Source: CAYQJV01 sp964417925 | GTDB lineage: Bacteria; Hydrothermota; Tepidihabitantia; B3-TA06; CAYQJV01 | Reading direction: 5' to 3' | Assembly: GCA_964417925.1 (NCBI GenBank) | Contig: CAYQJV010000020.1 | Location: 1-27,368, forward strand | Length of the DNA stretch: 27,368 bases | In this document: in pieces, positions 6,529-14,231 of the stretch | Numbering within the stretch: position 1 is the first letter of the stretch | Layout: every line of letters starts with the position of its first letter | Made by a program: the position numbers and the translations under genes | Notes under the pieces: model-generated | The model's database searches: none | Seen by the model: only the letters and a program-made list of their open reading frames with translations | What the model was told of the DNA's origin: nothing

Positions 6529-8316
6529 ATGCTTAACCAACTAAAAGAACTAATAAAAAGAGCTCCCAAAAAGGCAGGAGTTTATTTGTTTAAAGATGAT
6601 AAAGGAAGAATCCTATACGTTGGAAAAGCAATTTCGCTTCATGAAAGATTGCAATCTTACCTTTCTCCCCAGGATCCAAAGATAAAAAGATTGATATCCA
6701 CTGCTTGTTCTGTTGAATATATAATTACAGACTCAGATGCAGATGCTCTTATACTTGAGGAAAACCTAATAAAACTTAACAAGCCCAAGTACAATATAAG
6801 ATTGAAGGACGATAAAAAATATCCATACCTTAAAATCACCATAAAGGAAAAATTTCCAAGGATGTTCCTCACACGAGATGAAAGAAAAGATGGAAATCTT
6901 CTTTTTGGACCTTATACCTCTGTAAAAACTTTGAAAAAAGCAGTTCATGTAGTAAAGAAAGTATTCGGGATAAGAAGTTGTAAATACGCACTTCCGGATG
7001 AAAAACCTCAAAGACCATGTTTATACTATCAACTTAATCTTTGCTCTGCACCATGCATTGGAAAAATAGATGAAAAGGATTACAGAAAAAGAGTGGAAAA
7101 AGCTATTAAATTTCTAAAAGGTGAGTCAGAGGAGATTGAGAAGGAACTTGAAAAGAAAATGTGGGAACATGCCAAAAAGGAGGAGTATGAGCAGGCTGCA
7201 ATAATAAGGGATAGACTCATATCCCTGAGAGAAGTAAAGAGGAATACACGTATAGTATCAAACGAGGATATTTCAAGAGATTACATTGCAGTAGCAAAAG
7301 GAACCTCAACAGCAATTGCCTATCTTTTAAAAGTGAGAGAAAAAAGGCTTTTTGCAAAAGAGGATTATACACTTTCTGTTTTAAGGCAAAGTTCAGAGGA
7401 AGAAATTATATCCACTGTACTTCGCTCAATATACACACATACCTATGACATACCGGATGAAATAATTGTATCTTCTCCACCAGAGGATAGAAGCTTTTTT
7501 ATAAATTGGTTTAAAAAATATCGTCAAAAAGAGGTTAAAATTTTGTGGAATGTTGAAGGAGAAAAGAAAAAACTTCTTGATATAGCCAAAAAAAATGCAG
7601 AAGTTTTACTTGCAGAACATGTGGAAGAAAAAAGAATTCCCCTTGCGGTGGCTGAGTTACAAAAGTTTTTAAATCTCAAAACCCCTCCAGAAAGAATAGA
7701 AGGAATAGATATTTCAAACATACAAGGAAAACAGGCTACAGGGTCTTTGGTTGTATTCGTAGACGGAAAGCCTAAAAAGAAAGAGTATAGAAAATACAAA
7801 ATAAAAACAAAAGAAACTCCTGATGACTTTGCAATGATGCAGGAAGTATTGAAGAGAAGGTTAAAACGACTGCTTAAAGAGAAAAAAACCTTACCTGACC
7901 TTATTATACTTGATGGAGGTAAAGCTCAATTGTCTGCAGGAATAAAGGTGCTTAAAGAAATGGGCATAGACATCCCATTATTTGCTTTTGCAAAAACAAC
8001 GGACCATTTATTCGGTAAAGATGGAAAAGAATATACAATACCTGCCTACAGTTCTGCAATAAGGCTTTTATGGAAAATAAGGGAAGAAGCCCATAGATTT
8101 GCAATTTCGTTTCATAGAAGACTAAGAAGAAAAAAACTTGTTGAGTCAGAACTTGATAAGATTCCTGGAATAGGCAAAAAAAGAAAAAAAATACTACTTG
8201 AGCATTTCGGCAGTGTAAAAAACATAAAAAAAGCTTCTCTTTTTGACCTTACAAGAATTCCAGGTATAGGCGTTAAATTCGCAAGAAAAATCTATGAACA
8301 TTTTCACCCTGACTAA
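6529..8316 (+). CDS. uvrC: UvrABC excinuclease subunit C
   Basis: 595 residues, typical length. UvrC makes both incisions around a DNA lesion handed over by UvrAB in nucleotide excision repair. Domains in order: GIY-YIG nuclease (GVY at 17-19, YVG at 30-32, R40, catalytic Glu near 77) for the 3' cut; a Cys-bearing region near 165-180; a UVR coiled coil near 205-240 that contacts UvrB; an RNase H-like domain with D394 in IEGIDISN and D462 in ILDGGKAQL for the 5' cut; and tandem helix-hairpin-helix motifs (IPGIGKKRKK, IPGIGVKFARK) at the end. The ATG follows the rtcB stop with no gap and no clear Shine-Dalgarno, so translation probably depends on rtcB. Confidence 0.96.
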   Translation: MLNQLKELIKRAPKKAGVYLFKDDKGRILYVGKAISLHERLQSYLSPQDPKIKRLISTACSVEYIITDSDADALILEENLIKLNKPKYNIRLKDDKKYPYLKITIKEKFPRMFLTRDERKDGNLLFGPYTSVKTLKKAVHVVKKVFGIRSCKYALPDEKPQRPCLYYQLNLCSAPCIGKIDEKDYRKRVEKAIKFLKGESEEIEKELEKKMWEHAKKEEYEQAAIIRDRLISLREVKRNTRIVSNEDISRDYIAVAKGTSTAIAYLLKVREKRLFAKEDYTLSVLRQSSEEEIISTVLRSIYTHTYDIPDEIIVSSPPEDRSFFINWFKKYRQKEVKILWNVEGEKKKLLDIAKKNAEVLLAEHVEEKRIPLAVAELQKFLNLKTPPERIEGIDISNIQGKQATGSLVVFVDGKPKKKEYRKYKIKTKETPDDFAMMQEVLKRRLKRLLKEKKTLPDLIILDGGKAQLSAGIKVLKEMGIDIPLFAFAKTTDHLFGKDGKEYTIPAYSSAIRLLWKIREEAHRFAISFHRRLRRKKLVESELDKIPGIGKKRKKILLEHFGSVKNIKKASLFDLTRIPGIGVKFARKIYEHFHPD

Positions 8317-8396
8317 ATCATTAATTTCTGTATGCTATTATCCTTTTCTCTTTATCTGGTTCAATATCTTTCTGAAATTTTGCAGTTTTGTGTGGG

Positions 8397-8675
8397 AGAC
8401 TGTTCGGAAAATAGAATTTGCATTGTGGAATTTCCGCATATCTTTAAATACCCTTGAGGGCATTTATAAATTGTTTGAAACAATTTTAAAGGATTTGATA
8501 GAGAGACTTTTTAGGAGTTTGAAGTAAAAATTTGAAAGTATTTTAGGGCTAAGGATGAAGAAACAGGAAGTATGGTTCTGAGAATACAGGTGCTGTAAAC
8601 CCCTCTATTATTTACTATTTAAAGTAAATTTCTGAGAATGGAAAATATCAGCAAAGAGGATTTTTCGAACAGTCT
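8397..8675. mobile_element. MITE-like 279-bp element with 16-bp terminal inverted repeats
   Basis: The left end AGACTGTTCGGAAAAT (8397-8412) is matched inverted by ATTTTTCGAACAGTCT (8660-8675), 15 of 16 bases. Nothing between encodes a recognisable transposase. Inside are an inverted repeat with 9-base arms (8468-8486, AAATTGTTT-G-AAACAATTT), a second one with 7-base arms (8610-8629), and a repeated TTCTGAGAAT at 8576 and 8630. No target duplication is evident: the bases outside the ends (TGTGGG and TAATAT) do not match. The element lies in the only long gene-free stretch of the window, 8317-8719, between uvrC and the next promoter. A non-autonomous transposon or a heavily deleted IS is the best reading; a bounded regulatory RNA region is the alternative. 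Confidence 0.55.
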
Positions 8676-8684
8676 TAATATTTC

Positions 8685-8712
8685 TTGACTTAACCCAATT
8701 TATCCTTAATAT
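8685..8712 (+). promoter_or_regulatory. Promoter of the GloB-like gene, leaderless layout
   Basis: TTGACT (8685-8690), a 16-base spacer, and TAATAT (8707-8712), followed after seven bases by the TTG start codon at 8720. Transcription would begin at or next to the start codon. There is no Shine-Dalgarno sequence. The promoter begins ten bases after the right end of the MITE-like element. Confidence 0.68.
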
Positions 8713-8719
8713 TTTAAAA

Positions 8720-9334
8720 TTGGAAAGCCTGTACACTAAACACTCTATTGAAATAAAAAGAATAGTTACAGGTCCTTTAAAAACCAATTGTTACATTATA
8801 ACATATAATAAAGAAGCAATACTTGTAGATCCTGGATGGAAAGATAAAAAAATTGTAGAAGCCTTAAAAGGGTATACTTTAAAACTTATAATAGCAACTC
8901 ATGGACATTTTGACCACATCTTAGGAGGAGAAATGTTTACTCATGTTGATTTCTTCATTCATAAGCAGGACATAGAGATTATGGGAAAGGTACCTTTTTG
9001 GGGAATAAAATTTACTCCTCCCAAGGTTACAGGATTCGTTGATGATGAAGACGAAATTCTCATAGGAAAAAATAAACTAAAGATACTACATACTCCAGGA
9101 CATACCAGAGGAAGTATCTCAATTATTGGTGATGGGTTTATTTTTACAGGAGATACACTCTTCTACAGTTCTATTGGCAGAACCGATTTAGAGGAAAGTT
9201 GTCCTGAGTGCATGGAAAAATCTCTTTCTAAGATTTTAAAAAATATCAATGAAGATTTTTTAATACTACCAGGGCATGAAAAACCAGCTTCTTTAAAAGA
9301 AATAAAGTCTGTAAATCCTTTCATAAACCTTTAA
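8720..9334 (+). CDS. Metallo-beta-lactamase fold hydrolase, glyoxalase II-like (YcbL type)
   Basis: 204 residues. Metal ligands are all present: HGHFDH at 61-66, H128 in HTPGHTRGS, D145 in FTGDTLF and H186 in LPGHEKP. SIGRTDL after the bridging Asp is the mark of the short glyoxalase II-like group (YcbL and relatives), which hydrolyse thioesters and lack the C-terminal substrate domain of classical GloB. The start is uncertain: TTG at 8720 is the first usable codon and fits the upstream promoter, while the conserved region (IEIKRIVTGPLKTNCYII) begins only at residue 10. There is no Shine-Dalgarno site. It stands alone between the MITE-like element and gyrA. Confidence 0.87.
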   Translation: MESLYTKHSIEIKRIVTGPLKTNCYIITYNKEAILVDPGWKDKKIVEALKGYTLKLIIATHGHFDHILGGEMFTHVDFFIHKQDIEIMGKVPFWGIKFTPPKVTGFVDDEDEILIGKNKLKILHTPGHTRGSISIIGDGFIFTGDTLFYSSIGRTDLEESCPECMEKSLSKILKNINEDFLILPGHEKPASLKEIKSVNPFINL

Positions 9335-9355
9335 AATCCTACTTATCACAATTTT

Positions 9356-9383
9356 TTGACTATTTTTGATTTTCGGGTAATAT
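9356..9383 (+). promoter_or_regulatory. Promoter of the gyrA operon, leaderless layout
   Basis: TTGACT (9356-9361), a 16-base spacer and TAATAT (9378-9383), then five bases to the gyrA ATG at 9389. Initiation seven bases after the -10 box falls on the ATG itself, and no Shine-Dalgarno is present. An overlapping TATAAT at 9381-9386 was judged less likely because its start would fall inside the start codon and the spacer would be 19. Confidence 0.7.
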
Positions 9384-9388
9384 AATAT

Positions 9389-11812
9389 ATGGAAGAAAAC
9401 ATCATACCCGTGTTTATTGAAGATGAAGTAAGACAGTCCTATCTTGATTATGCAATGAGTGTGATTGTAGGGAGGGCATTACCTGATGTGAGAGATGGCC
9501 TTAAACCAGTTCAGAGAAGAATCCTTTTCGCAATGAAAGAAATTGGGCTCTTACCAAACAAACCTTATAAAAAATCGGCTGCAGTAATAGGAGACGTGCT
9601 TGGAAAATATCATCCTCATGGCGATGCTGCAATATATGAGGCTCTTGCAAGAATGGTGCAAGATTTTTCATTGAGGTATCCATTAATAGATGGTCAAGGA
9701 AATTTTGGATCAATTGATGGAGACCCACCTGCTGCCTATAGATATACAGAAGCAAGACTTGCTCCCCTTGCAACAGAGCTTTTAAAGGATATTGAAAAAA
9801 ACACTGTTGATTTTAATCCCAATTTTGATGGAACAAGAAAAGAACCATCCGTGCTTCCCGCATCCTTCCCAAATCTTTTAGTTAATGGTTCCTCTGGCAT
9901 TGCGGTAGGAATGGCAACAAACATTCCTCCTCATAATTTCTCTGAAATTGTGGATGCGACGATAGCTCTTATTGAGAATCCTCAGATTTCCATTGATGAA
10001 CTAATGCAGTATGTAAAAGGTCCTGATTTCCCTACTGGTGGTATAATAATGGGAGAAGAAGGGATCAGAAAAGCATACACTGAGGGAAGGGGAAGAATAA
10101 TTGTTAGGGGTAAGATTCAAGTTGAGGAACGAAAAGGAGGTAAGGAAGCAATCGTAATTACAGAAATTCCTTATCAGGTAAATAAGGCTCAGCTTATAGA
10201 AAAAATAGCCAATTTAATAAGGGAAAAAAAGATAACAGACATTACCGATATAAGGGATGAATCAGACAGAGAAAGTATTAGAATAGTCTTAGAACTTAAA
10301 AGAGGAGCTCAAAAAGAGATAATAATAAATACTCTTTATGGAATGACTCCATTACAAGTTACCTATAGTATAATACTTCTTTCTTTAGTGGACATGGTAC
10401 CAAAAGTTCTTTCTCTCAAAGACATGCTTTCTCAGTTTATTGAATTCAGACATGAAGTTGTAAAAAGAAGGACAGAATTTGAGTTAAAAAAAGCAGAAGA
10501 AAGAGCACACATTGTTGAGGGACTTAAAAAATGCCTTGATAGAATAGATGAAGTAATTGCTGTTATAAAAACATCAAAGGATCCAAAGATTGCAAAAGAA
10601 AGATTGATGAAGAAATTTTCTCTCACAGAAGTTCAGGCAAAAGCAATTCTGGATATGAAATTGCAAAGGTTAACTGGTCTTGAAAGGGAAAAACTTGAAA
10701 ATGAATATCTCGAACTAATAAAAGAAATTGAAAGATTAAAAACCATCCTTGCCTCAAGAGCATCTATTCTTGAGGTAATAAAACAGGAACTTTTAGAACT
10801 TAAAGAAAGATACGGTGATGAAAGAAGAACTATAATAATGAAGGAAAAACCCGAAGAAATAAAAATAGAAGATTTAATAAAAGAAGAAGACGTCGTTGTT
10901 TTATTAACGAGGAAGGGATATTTAAAGAGAATGCCTTTAACACTTTACAAAAAACAGAATAGAGGAGGTGGAGGAAAGAGTGTAATTGATGTTGGAGATG
11001 AAGACTTCGTGAACAATTTAATCATCGCTTCGACACATGATTATTTACTATTCTTTTCAGACCAAGGGAAGGCTTATTCCCTTAGAGTTTTTGACATTCC
11101 TGAAGCATCACAGTATTCAAGGGGTAAACCTGTTATACAGTTCTTTACCCTACAGGAAAAAGAAAGGTTGAGTTCTGTTATGAAAGTTTCTTCCTTCTCT
11201 CCGGATTATCACATATTCATGGTTACTAAAAAAGGACTTGTGAAAAAGACATCACTTGCACAGTTTTCAAATTTAAGAAAAAATGGAACCACTGCAATAA
11301 CTTTTCAAAATGAGGATAGACTCGTTGATGCCTTTCTCTTAGACCAAGATAGAGATGTGCTCATTTTCACTGCAAAAGGCTACTGCTTGAGGTTCTCCTC
11401 AGAATTGGTAAGGCCTATGGGAAGATATGCAGCTGGTGTTAAAGGAATTTCTCTCTCAGAGGACGATACAGTCATAGGAGCATATGCTGTAATGGATGAG
11501 AACCAAAAAATTCTTGCTGTTACCCAAAAGGGATATGGAAAGAGAATAGAACTTTCTGAAATCCCGGGGTTCAAAACAAGAAGTGGAAAGGGAGTAGTAT
11601 TTTTAAAAACCAATGAAAAGTCAGGAAGAGTAGCTTACGCAAAAGGGGTAGGAAATGAAGATGAAATTATTATTATTACAAAAAAAGGCATGTCAATAAA
11701 AATCTCTGCCTCTTCTGTTAAGGTTCAGAAAAGGCATTCCTTAGGGGTGAGACTAATCTCTCTTAAGCCCGATGATGAAGTTGTAGATTTTGCAGTATTG
11801 AGGGCAAAGTGA
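9389..11812 (+). CDS. gyrA: DNA gyrase subunit A
   Basis: 807 residues. Forms the breakage-reunion core of gyrase, which introduces negative supercoils with GyrB and ATP. The N-terminus DYAMSVIVGRALPDVRDGLKP (20-40) is diagnostic. The catalytic tyrosine is Y119 in YRYTEARL. The quinolone region reads GKYHPHGDAAIYEA, placing Ala80 at E. coli Ser83 and Glu84 at Asp87. The C-terminal beta-pinwheel begins with a GyrA box, QNRGGGG, at 523-529, which argues for GyrA rather than ParC. The start matches the usual MEENIIPVFIEDEVR-type N-terminus. It heads a ten-gene run; gyrB is not in the window. Confidence 0.97.
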   Translation: MEENIIPVFIEDEVRQSYLDYAMSVIVGRALPDVRDGLKPVQRRILFAMKEIGLLPNKPYKKSAAVIGDVLGKYHPHGDAAIYEALARMVQDFSLRYPLIDGQGNFGSIDGDPPAAYRYTEARLAPLATELLKDIEKNTVDFNPNFDGTRKEPSVLPASFPNLLVNGSSGIAVGMATNIPPHNFSEIVDATIALIENPQISIDELMQYVKGPDFPTGGIIMGEEGIRKAYTEGRGRIIVRGKIQVEERKGGKEAIVITEIPYQVNKAQLIEKIANLIREKKITDITDIRDESDRESIRIVLELKRGAQKEIIINTLYGMTPLQVTYSIILLSLVDMVPKVLSLKDMLSQFIEFRHEVVKRRTEFELKKAEERAHIVEGLKKCLDRIDEVIAVIKTSKDPKIAKERLMKKFSLTEVQAKAILDMKLQRLTGLEREKLENEYLELIKEIERLKTILASRASILEVIKQELLELKERYGDERRTIIMKEKPEEIKIEDLIKEEDVVVLLTRKGYLKRMPLTLYKKQNRGGGGKSVIDVGDEDFVNNLIIASTHDYLLFFSDQGKAYSLRVFDIPEASQYSRGKPVIQFFTLQEKERLSSVMKVSSFSPDYHIFMVTKKGLVKKTSLAQFSNLRKNGTTAITFQNEDRLVDAFLLDQDRDVLIFTAKGYCLRFSSELVRPMGRYAAGVKGISLSEDDTVIGAYAVMDENQKILAVTQKGYGKRIELSEIPGFKTRSGKGVVFLKTNEKSGRVAYAKGVGNEDEIIIITKKGMSIKISASSVKVQKRHSLGVRLISLKPDDEVVDFAVLRAK

Positions 11813-12261
11813 AACGATTAAAATGGGATTCTTATTTTATGCAAATTGCAAAATTGGTTGCAAAAAGGTCTACCTGTTTAAGAAGAAATGTTGGAGCCAT
11901 TCTTGTAAAAGAAAAAAGAATCCTTGCAACAGGATATAACGGTCCTCCAAGAGGACTTCCACATTGCATTGATATAGGCTGTTTAAGAGAACAATTAAAA
12001 ATTCCTCCAGGAGAGAGACAGGAAATCTGCAGAGGAATTCATGCAGAACAAAATGCAATTGTTCAAGCTGCATATTTTGGAATCTCAGTGAGAGATGCGA
12101 CTTTATACTGCACTCATAAACCATGTGTAACCTGTGCAAAACTTCTTATAAATGCAGGAGTAAAAAAAATAATATATGCGGAGGAATATCCTGATGAACT
12201 TGCAGATAAAATGTTTGCCGAAGCTGGAATAGAGCTTATACACATGCCTGATGAAAGTTAA
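11809..12261 (+). CDS. dCMP deaminase (ComEB-like cytidine/deoxycytidylate deaminase family)
   Basis: 150 residues. Converts dCMP to dUMP, the precursor for thymidylate, using one zinc ion. The zinc site is complete: H78-A-E80 in GIHAEQNA and C106/C109 in HKPCVTC. The insert around GPPRGLPHCIDIGCLRE is the second metal/loop region seen in the deoxycytidylate subgroup and separates it from tRNA and guanine deaminases. It starts with GTG, whose last two bases lie in the gyrA TGA stop (GTGA overlap), so translation is probably coupled. Its 3' end overlaps rsmD by 11 bases. Confidence 0.92.
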   Translation: MKRLKWDSYFMQIAKLVAKRSTCLRRNVGAILVKEKRILATGYNGPPRGLPHCIDIGCLREQLKIPPGERQEICRGIHAEQNAIVQAAYFGISVRDATLYCTHKPCVTCAKLLINAGVKKIIYAEEYPDELADKMFAEAGIELIHMPDES

Positions 12262-12808
12262 AATAACAGGAGGAAGTTTAAAGGGAAGAATAATAAAATA
12301 TCCATCTACAAAACACACCAGACCCACGATGGGAGTTGTAAAAGAAGCAATATTCAGTATGATAGGAAATGTGAAGAATAAAAGAGTTCTTGATCTTTTT
12401 TCCTCTGCAGGAGCTCTTGGCATAGAAGCAATATCAAGGGGAGCCAGATTCGTTGTATTTGTTGATAAATCCTCAAAAGCTTTAAAGTACCTTTCAGAAA
12501 ATTTAAAAGAATTGGAAATAAAAAATAAAACTTGGATTGTTCAGCAGGATGTAATTAGATTTTTAAAAAAAAATAAGGAGAAATTTGACATTATCTTTGC
12601 AGATCCGCCTTACCGAAAAGGATATATTGATAAAATAGGAGATTTAATTGCAGAAGCCCTTGAAAATCAAGGAATCTTCATTGCAGAAACTGAAAGAGAG
12701 TTTATAGAGAAAATATTTAAAGGATTAAAAAAAATAAAGGAGAGAGTGTATGGAGATACAAAAATCACGATATTTACCAAAAATAGCAGTGTATCCAGGG
12801 ACCTTTGA
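12251..12808 (+). CDS. rsmD: 16S rRNA (guanine-N2)-methyltransferase RsmD
   Basis: 185 residues, normal size. Methylates G966 (E. coli numbering) of 16S rRNA with S-adenosylmethionine during small-subunit assembly. Seen: RNA-facing start ITGGSLKGR with RPTMGVVKEAIFSMI (24-38), the SAM-binding LDLFSSAGALGIEA at 47-60, acidic V-D at 71-72 after the second strand, and the catalytic DPPY at 118-121. It sits next to coaD, its most common partner in bacteria, and overlaps it by 59 bases. Confidence 0.94.
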   Translation: MKVKITGGSLKGRIIKYPSTKHTRPTMGVVKEAIFSMIGNVKNKRVLDLFSSAGALGIEAISRGARFVVFVDKSSKALKYLSENLKELEIKNKTWIVQQDVIRFLKKNKEKFDIIFADPPYRKGYIDKIGDLIAEALENQGIFIAETEREFIEKIFKGLKKIKERVYGDTKITIFTKNSSVSRDL

Positions 12809-13256
12809 TCCAATAACATATGGGCATATTGACGTCATAAAAAGGGCTCTTTTTTTATGTGATAAACTAATAGTAGGGGTTGCGGAAAGAAAGGAAAAAA
12901 AGCCTCTTTTCTCTTTGAAGGAAAGGGTAGAACTTGCAAAAAAATCCCTCGCATGGACGAAAAAAGTAGAAGTAGAAGGATTCAAGGGACTCCTTATAGA
13001 GTTTGTAAGAAAAAGGAAAGCAAAAATAATAATAAGAGGCTTGCGGGCAATCTCTGACTTTGATTATGAGTTTCAAATGGCTTTAACAAACAGAAAGATA
13101 GCTCCAGACATTGAAACTGTGTTTTTCTTACCTGCTGAAGAGTACTCTTATGTGAGTTCCTCTCTTGTAAAAGAGATTGCGTCTTTGGGAGGGGATATAT
13201 CAAAATTTGTTCCACCTCCTGTAGTTGAGGCATTAAAAAGGAAGTTCAAAAAATAA
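12750..13256 (+). CDS. coaD: Phosphopantetheine adenylyltransferase
   Basis: 168 residues. Transfers AMP from ATP to 4'-phosphopantetheine, the penultimate step of coenzyme A synthesis. Nucleotidyl-transferase signature YPGTFDPITYGH at 15-26, the RGLRAISDFDYEFQMA block that binds pantetheine, and a YSYVSSSLVKEIASLGGD segment corresponding to the ISSTxVRE motif. The start at 12750 is preceded by AAAGGAGA (12737-12744); it lies inside rsmD and adds about ten residues before the conserved strand. A GTG at 12789 is possible but has no ribosome-binding site and would cut the first strand. Confidence 0.95.
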   Translation: MEIQKSRYLPKIAVYPGTFDPITYGHIDVIKRALFLCDKLIVGVAERKEKKPLFSLKERVELAKKSLAWTKKVEVEGFKGLLIEFVRKRKAKIIIRGLRAISDFDYEFQMALTNRKIAPDIETVFFLPAEEYSYVSSSLVKEIASLGGDISKFVPPPVVEALKRKFKK

Positions 13257-13262
13257 TAAATA

Positions 13263-14231
13263 ATGATGAGATTTATTGATGAAATAGAAATCACTGTGAT
13301 AGGAGGTAAAGGAGGAGATGGATGTATATCCTTTAGAAGAGAAAAATACGTTCCAAGAGGAGGACCTGATGGTGGAGATGGCGGAGATGGTGGAGATGTA
13401 TGTATTATTGGGGATCCAAACCTTTCTACTCTTGCAGATTTAGAATATAGAAGAGTCTATAAAGCAGAGGATGGAGAAAACGGCAAAGGGAAAAATAGAC
13501 ATGGTAGGGATGGAAAAGACCTTTACATAAAGGTTCCCCTTGGAACAGATGTGTATGATGCTGATACAGGTGAATTTATAGGTAGCATCCTATCACCCGA
13601 TGACAGATTAACCGTTGCTAAAGGAGGAAAGGGAGGAAAAGGAAATGCAAGATTTGCTACCCCCACAAGACGGGCTCCAAGAATAAGAGAAAAAGGGAAA
13701 GATGGTGAAAGGAGAAAACTCAAACTCGTACTCAAATTACTTGCAGATGTGGGACTTGTAGGATTTCCAAATGCAGGTAAATCCAGTCTTTTGCGAGCAT
13801 TAACAGGAGCAGAACCAAAGATAGCTGAATATCCATTCACAACCCTTGCCCCAAATCTTGGGGTTTTGAAAGATGAATTTGCATCTTTTACAATTGCAGA
13901 CATCCCAGGAATCATAGAGGAAGCTCACCGCGGTAAAGGACTTGGTCTATGGTTTTTAAAACATATTGAAAGGAGTAGAATACTTCTTTTTGTACTTGAT
14001 GTTACCGATGAACCTATAAAAAAGTATGAGATATTAAAAAACGAAATAAAAAACTATAAAGAAGAGATTCTTTTAAAACCTTCTCTTGTAGTTTTTAATA
14101 AAATAGACCTTCTTTCAGAAAAACCCTGCTTTAACATAGATGTTCCTCATCTCTATGTTTCTGCTCTAAAAGGGGATGGAATTCAGGAATTAAAGAAAAA
14201 ACTGGAGGAGTTACTTGGAAAGGTTAATTGA
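13263..14231 (+). CDS. obg: GTPase Obg/CgtA
   Basis: 322 residues. A ribosome-associated GTPase acting in 50S assembly and stringent signalling. The glycine-rich Obg fold spans residues 1-155 (GGKGGDGCISFRREKYVPRGGP), then the G domain: G1 GFPNAGKSS at 167-175, G2/switch around EYPFTTLAP, G3 DIPG at 213-216, G4 NKID at 279-282, and G5 SALKG at 300-304. It ends soon after, so it lacks the C-terminal OCT domain found in many bacteria. Starts with ATG ATG; the first is taken, but either could be used. It follows coaD by six bases. Confidence 0.96.
   Translation: MMRFIDEIEITVIGGKGGDGCISFRREKYVPRGGPDGGDGGDGGDVCIIGDPNLSTLADLEYRRVYKAEDGENGKGKNRHGRDGKDLYIKVPLGTDVYDADTGEFIGSILSPDDRLTVAKGGKGGKGNARFATPTRRAPRIREKGKDGERRKLKLVLKLLADVGLVGFPNAGKSSLLRALTGAEPKIAEYPFTTLAPNLGVLKDEFASFTIADIPGIIEEAHRGKGLGLWFLKHIERSRILLFVLDVTDEPIKKYEILKNEIKNYKEEILLKPSLVVFNKIDLLSEKPCFNIDVPHLYVSALKGDGIQELKKKLEELLGKVN

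Noticed and set aside
8294..8527. 77-residue open frame (MNIFTLTKSLIS...) after uvrC
   Set aside because: It overlaps uvrC, has no Shine-Dalgarno, crosses the left end of the MITE-like element and shows no recognisable domain. More likely chance reading of AT-rich sequence.
9381..9386. Perfect TATAAT just before gyrA
   Set aside because: Transcription from it would begin inside the coding sequence and its spacer to TTGACT would be 19. TAATAT at 9378 gives a 16-base spacer identical to two other units.
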